35,698 bases of DNA from JANXSG01 sp038203935. GTDB taxonomy: Bacteria; Armatimonadota; Chthonomonadetes; Chthonomonadales; Chthonomonadaceae. The stretch lies in the NCBI GenBank assembly GCA_038203935.1, contig JBBRDM010000034.1:1-35698 (forward strand), given 5' to 3'. A program made the position numbers and the translations under genes. Below, piece by piece: positions 32,709 through 35,698 of this stretch (position 1 is the first letter of the stretch; each line of letters starts with the position of its first letter). Under the pieces are notes generated by a model that was given only the letters and a program-made list of their open reading frames with translations, was not told where the DNA came from and did no database searches.

Positions 32709-35255
32709 ATGATATCGCAACGCCGCTGGAAAACTGCAGTGGTTACACTTTCTGCAGTAATCTGTTTCGGATTTATTGCAAACGCTTCGAACCTGTTCGT
32801 TCGCAGAGCGAAAACCGTTCATCCTGTCTCCGGTGCAGCGATGACTGCTCCCGGCGCAGAGAAAGAGTCCACACTGCTATTTAACGGCTGGAAAATCAGC
32901 CCGGTCGGCCATCAGCTCCCAACAGGCGATATGCTCCTTGGCGGGCAGTTCAGCCCGGATGGAAAGCTCTACGCGGTCTGCAATTCCGGCTGGGGCAGCC
33001 ATGCGCTCCATATCTTTGACGTCGATAAAGAGGCAGAGGTCGCAAAAATCGCGCTGGGCCGGTCCTGGAGTGGAATCGCCTGGTCTAAAGATGGAAAATC
33101 GATCTATATCTCCGGCGGAATTTCTAATACCATCAATGATGTGTATCACATTCAGCAGAACGAAAGCGGAACCTGGGAACGGGTTAAGGGACTCAAGATC
33201 AGCGGCAGCGACAGGCAGAAAACCTGTATTGCTGGTGTAGCATTGTCCGCAGACAACAGCAGGCTGTTCGTCCTCAACAACTCGGACAATTATATGTATG
33301 TTTTAAATATGGTTACCGGGGATACCACAGTTCGCCTGAATGTGGGAGATCATCCTGGGGCAATACAGCTTTCAGCGGATGGAAAGACTCTCTACGTGGC
33401 GAACTGGGGTGGATCGGAAGTCGTGGCTCTGGATGTGAATAACCCTGATACCCCCCTCTATCGTACCAGATTCACGACTGGAGAGCATCCCAACGCTCTA
33501 GCACTGGCAAAAGATGGGCGGATGTTTGTATCCTGCGGAAATTCCGATTCTGTTTCGGTATTGGATACTCGAACCGGCCGGACGATAGAGACCATTAAAA
33601 CAACTCTTACTCCGCGATCTCCCGGCGGCACCACTCCCGATTCCGTAGCTGTTTCGCCGGATGGAATGACTCTCTTCGTTGCAAATGCGGATAACAACGA
33701 TGTTGAGCAGATCGATGTGAGTGTACCTGGCAGCAGCCGTCCGCTCGGATTTATACCCACAGGCTGGTATACCACTACCGTCGCGGTGAGCGCCGACGGC
33801 AAAAAGCTGCTCATCGGCAGCGGAAAAGGAATCGGATCGCATCCGAATCCCGCAGCCACTCCAATCAATCAAAATTTCGTAGGCGGATTTCCCTACATCG
33901 CCAGCCAGTTGAATGGATCGATTTCATTTCTTCCTATTCCGGATTCGAATCAGCTTGCTAAATTCAGCAAAATGGTCGCAGCGAACTCACCCTATCGTGA
34001 TTCACAGATGGAACGCACTGCCAGCAAAGTCAAAACGGTAATTCCAACCACCGTAGGCGCGCCCTGCCCGATTAAGTATGTTCTCTATATCATTAAAGAG
34101 AATAGGACTTATGATCAGGTTTTTGGCGATATATCCAAAGGAAACGGGGATCCAAATCTATGTCTTTTTGGAAAAGATGTCAGTCCCAACCATCATGCGC
34201 TGGCCGAGCAGTTCGTCCTGCTTGATGATATCTACTGCAATGGAGAGGTTTCGGCAGATGGCCATCCCTGGAGCACCTCCGCTTACTGTACGGATTTCAA
34301 TGAGCGTTCCTGGACACTTTCTTACTCCGGCAAAGGCAGCACCAGCGGATCGGACAGTGTCGACGTCCCAACAACAGGATATATCTGGGATGCCTGTAAG
34401 AAAAAGGGTCTCAGTTATCGCTCTTATGGAGAATATCTTTCTGCTGCCGGCCCGGATGCGCCGCCAGAGAAGCGTGTTGCTGGCGCCTCCGGACTGATAG
34501 GTCATGGAAGCGAGAAGTACGTAGGAGTTGGTCGTGCGGACAGAGGAGAGAATATGCGTGATACAGAGGAAGCAGATATCTTTATCTCTGAGTTCAAGGA
34601 GTACGAGCGTACCAAATCTATTCCGCAATTTATGATCATGTCGCTGGGCGAGGACCACACGCATGGAACGCAGCCGGGGCAGTTTGCGCCTAAATGCTGT
34701 GTCGCGTCGAACGACCAGGCGATAGGAAAAATAGTCGAGACTATTTCACATAGCAGTGTGTGGAGCCAGTATGCGATCTTCATCATCGAGGACGATGCAC
34801 AGAACGGCCCGGATCATGTCGATTCTCACCGCACCGCTGCCATGGTCATCAGCCCCTATATTCATCGAGGAATGGTGGACAGCACGATGTACTCTACGGC
34901 TTCGTTGCTGCACACTATGGAGCTTATTCTAGGGCTCAAGCCGATGACGCAGTACGATGCAGCGGCCACTCCGCTCTTCGCCAGCTTCGGCGATAAGCCG
35001 GATCTGACCGCCTATAATCTGGTGGGGCCGCGTATCGCGCTGGATATCCGAAACTCCGCTGCAGCTTACGGAGCTGCGGAGTCGAAGAAGATGGATTTCA
35101 GCGATTACGACCGCGTCGATGAGCAGGCTCTGAATCGCATCCTCTGGCACAGCATAAAAGGCAGGAATGTCCCGATGCCTGCGCCCGTCCATCGCGCTCT
35201 GTCTTCCTCTGGCAGCAAAATCGCCGCCATCCAGGCGCGCGACCTGGACGATTAG
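32709..35255 (+). CDS. Bifunctional YncE beta-propeller / phosphoesterase protein
   Basis: 848 aa with an export signal (residues 1-27). Residues about 60-430 form a YVTN-type beta-propeller with repeated 'SPDGKLYAV', 'SADGKTLYVANWGGSEVVAL', 'SPDGMTLFVANADNNDVEQI' and 'SADGKKLLIGSG' blades. A phosphoesterase domain (PF04185-like, as in phospholipase C/acid phosphatase AcpA) follows, with 'IKENRTYDQVFGDISKGNG' (ENRTYD from about residue 464), 'GEVSADGHPWS' and 'EDDAQNGPDHVDSHRTAAMV' (about 694). It would act in the periplasm or outside the cell on phosphate esters. A possible SD AAGGAGG (32692-32698) lies about 10 nt before the ATG at 32709. No terminator is visible after it. Confidence 0.92.
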   Translation: MISQRRWKTAVVTLSAVICFGFIANASNLFVRRAKTVHPVSGAAMTAPGAEKESTLLFNGWKISPVGHQLPTGDMLLGGQFSPDGKLYAVCNSGWGSHALHIFDVDKEAEVAKIALGRSWSGIAWSKDGKSIYISGGISNTINDVYHIQQNESGTWERVKGLKISGSDRQKTCIAGVALSADNSRLFVLNNSDNYMYVLNMVTGDTTVRLNVGDHPGAIQLSADGKTLYVANWGGSEVVALDVNNPDTPLYRTRFTTGEHPNALALAKDGRMFVSCGNSDSVSVLDTRTGRTIETIKTTLTPRSPGGTTPDSVAVSPDGMTLFVANADNNDVEQIDVSVPGSSRPLGFIPTGWYTTTVAVSADGKKLLIGSGKGIGSHPNPAATPINQNFVGGFPYIASQLNGSISFLPIPDSNQLAKFSKMVAANSPYRDSQMERTASKVKTVIPTTVGAPCPIKYVLYIIKENRTYDQVFGDISKGNGDPNLCLFGKDVSPNHHALAEQFVLLDDIYCNGEVSADGHPWSTSAYCTDFNERSWTLSYSGKGSTSGSDSVDVPTTGYIWDACKKKGLSYRSYGEYLSAAGPDAPPEKRVAGASGLIGHGSEKYVGVGRADRGENMRDTEEADIFISEFKEYERTKSIPQFMIMSLGEDHTHGTQPGQFAPKCCVASNDQAIGKIVETISHSSVWSQYAIFIIEDDAQNGPDHVDSHRTAAMVISPYIHRGMVDSTMYSTASLLHTMELILGLKPMTQYDAAATPLFASFGDKPDLTAYNLVGPRIALDIRNSAAAYGAAESKKMDFSDYDRVDEQALNRILWHSIKGRNVPMPAPVHRALSSSGSKIAAIQARDLDD

Positions 35256-35396
35256 CCACAGGGTAATTCCAACTACAGTCCAGGGACGTTCCGTCAAGGC
35301 TGCCATAATTGCTATGTCGCGCTGCTGTTTGTCCCTGGTCAACGTTGGACTACGCTTTCAGCAAATGAAGCCCTTCGTAAACTGGTTGTTAGTTAG

Positions 35397-35698
35397 GTCA
35401 CCCGAGAGAAGTATTCCGATGCAATATCCGTCTTCAATTTCGAAACAGAATATGATCATACTTATTTCGTTGGAAGTGCAGAAGGCGGGACTTGGGTACA
35501 CAATGCAGGATGTGGTGTTTATGAAGCAGATTTTATTCCGGGCGTGAGTGGTGGCGTCAATGCAGGTAGAGAACTATCTGAGAGTGAAGCTCTTGATAGG
35601 AACAGAGATGGAAAGAATGTTATTGCCGATTCAAGTAGCTTGGCCAAAAGAATCGCAAAAAGATCGTCAGATAATAATAGAACATTTGGACCTCGGAT
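35397..35698 (+). pseudogene. Orphan Hint tail plus unknown C-terminal toxin-like region (partial, no start)
   Basis: From 35397, directly after a TAG (35394-35396), the frame stays open to the window end. 'VFNFETEYDHTYFVG' followed by 'GTWVHNAGCGVYEADF' is the end of a Hint/pretoxin autoprotease as found in polymorphic Rhs/YD-type toxins, and what follows ('SESEALDRNRDGKNVIADSS', 'AKRIAKRSSDNN') would be the toxin module. No ATG, GTG or TTG precedes the conserved part in frame, and the Hint N-terminus is missing. It is best seen as a displaced toxin cassette or pseudogene. The right edge cuts it. The toxin activity is not recognisable. Confidence 0.75.

Noticed and set aside
35167..35547. 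A plus-strand frame overlapping the phosphoesterase end and the Hint region
   Set aside because: It is in a different frame from both supported features and shows no homology pattern.

Overview
The window is a chromosomal segment of moderate GC content. It looks like a diderm bacterium, most probably Armatimonadota. This rests on the type II pseudopilin with the 'FPVFAQAREKARQASC' segment and trailing H-x9-D motif, the YHS, redoxin/PHM-type copper oxidase and YncE/phosphoesterase families, LolA-like secreted proteins, and several TTG starts behind good Shine-Dalgarno (SD) sequences. The phylum call is inferred from gene families; there is no rRNA here to prove it.

Layout. 1-7.7 kb is a minus-strand block: an AddA/UvrD-type helicase without a nuclease domain, gpsA, queE (4-bp overlap with gpsA) and a large Ala/Gln-rich DUF4175-like membrane protein that runs off the left edge. 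7.9-10.05 kb on the plus strand holds parA, parB and a NUDIX hydrolase in overlapping order, followed by a perfect 16-bp parS palindrome. 10.1-13.3 kb on the minus strand holds a lipoprotein, an flgM-like anti-sigma factor behind a c-di-GMP-I riboswitch with its own promoter, and a redoxin / cytochrome c / copper-monooxygenase-like protein. 13.5-17 kb on the minus strand is a surface-glycan block (LolA-like protein, wecA-like transferase, wecB) with two families of tandem intergenic repeats. 17.1-22.6 kb on the plus strand carries a CelD-type acyltransferase, a small membrane protein, an M48 peptidase, two paralogous secreted YHS proteins, a pseudopilin and a LolA-TlpA fusion. 22.6-25.6 kb is valS under a T-box leader.

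25.6-30.06 kb is a visibly more AT-rich accessory stretch. It contains a PUA/EVE-like protein, a tRNA-Gly-like remnant, a DUF6932 + XRE pair behind a palindromic operator (candidate toxin-antitoxin), a RelE/ParE-type toxin broken by an in-frame TGA beside an intact antitoxin, an ankyrin protein and a decayed antitoxin-like ORF.

30.06-32.5 kb contains a DciA-like DUF721 protein and recF, then a ~450-bp AT-rich region with three identical 11-bp DnaA-box-like sequences, a good oriC candidate. With parABS about 22 kb away, this suggests the window lies at the replication origin. tRNA-Thr(UGU), a bifunctional YncE/phosphoesterase protein and a start-less Hint-type polymorphic toxin tail close the window.

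The strongest regulatory findings are the c-di-GMP riboswitch on flgM, the valS T-box (specifier GUC) and the candidate oriC with parS. The strongest evolutionary observations are the nonsense-mutated toxin, the orphan Hint fragment, and the wecA-like enzyme lacking the Asp of its MGD motif.
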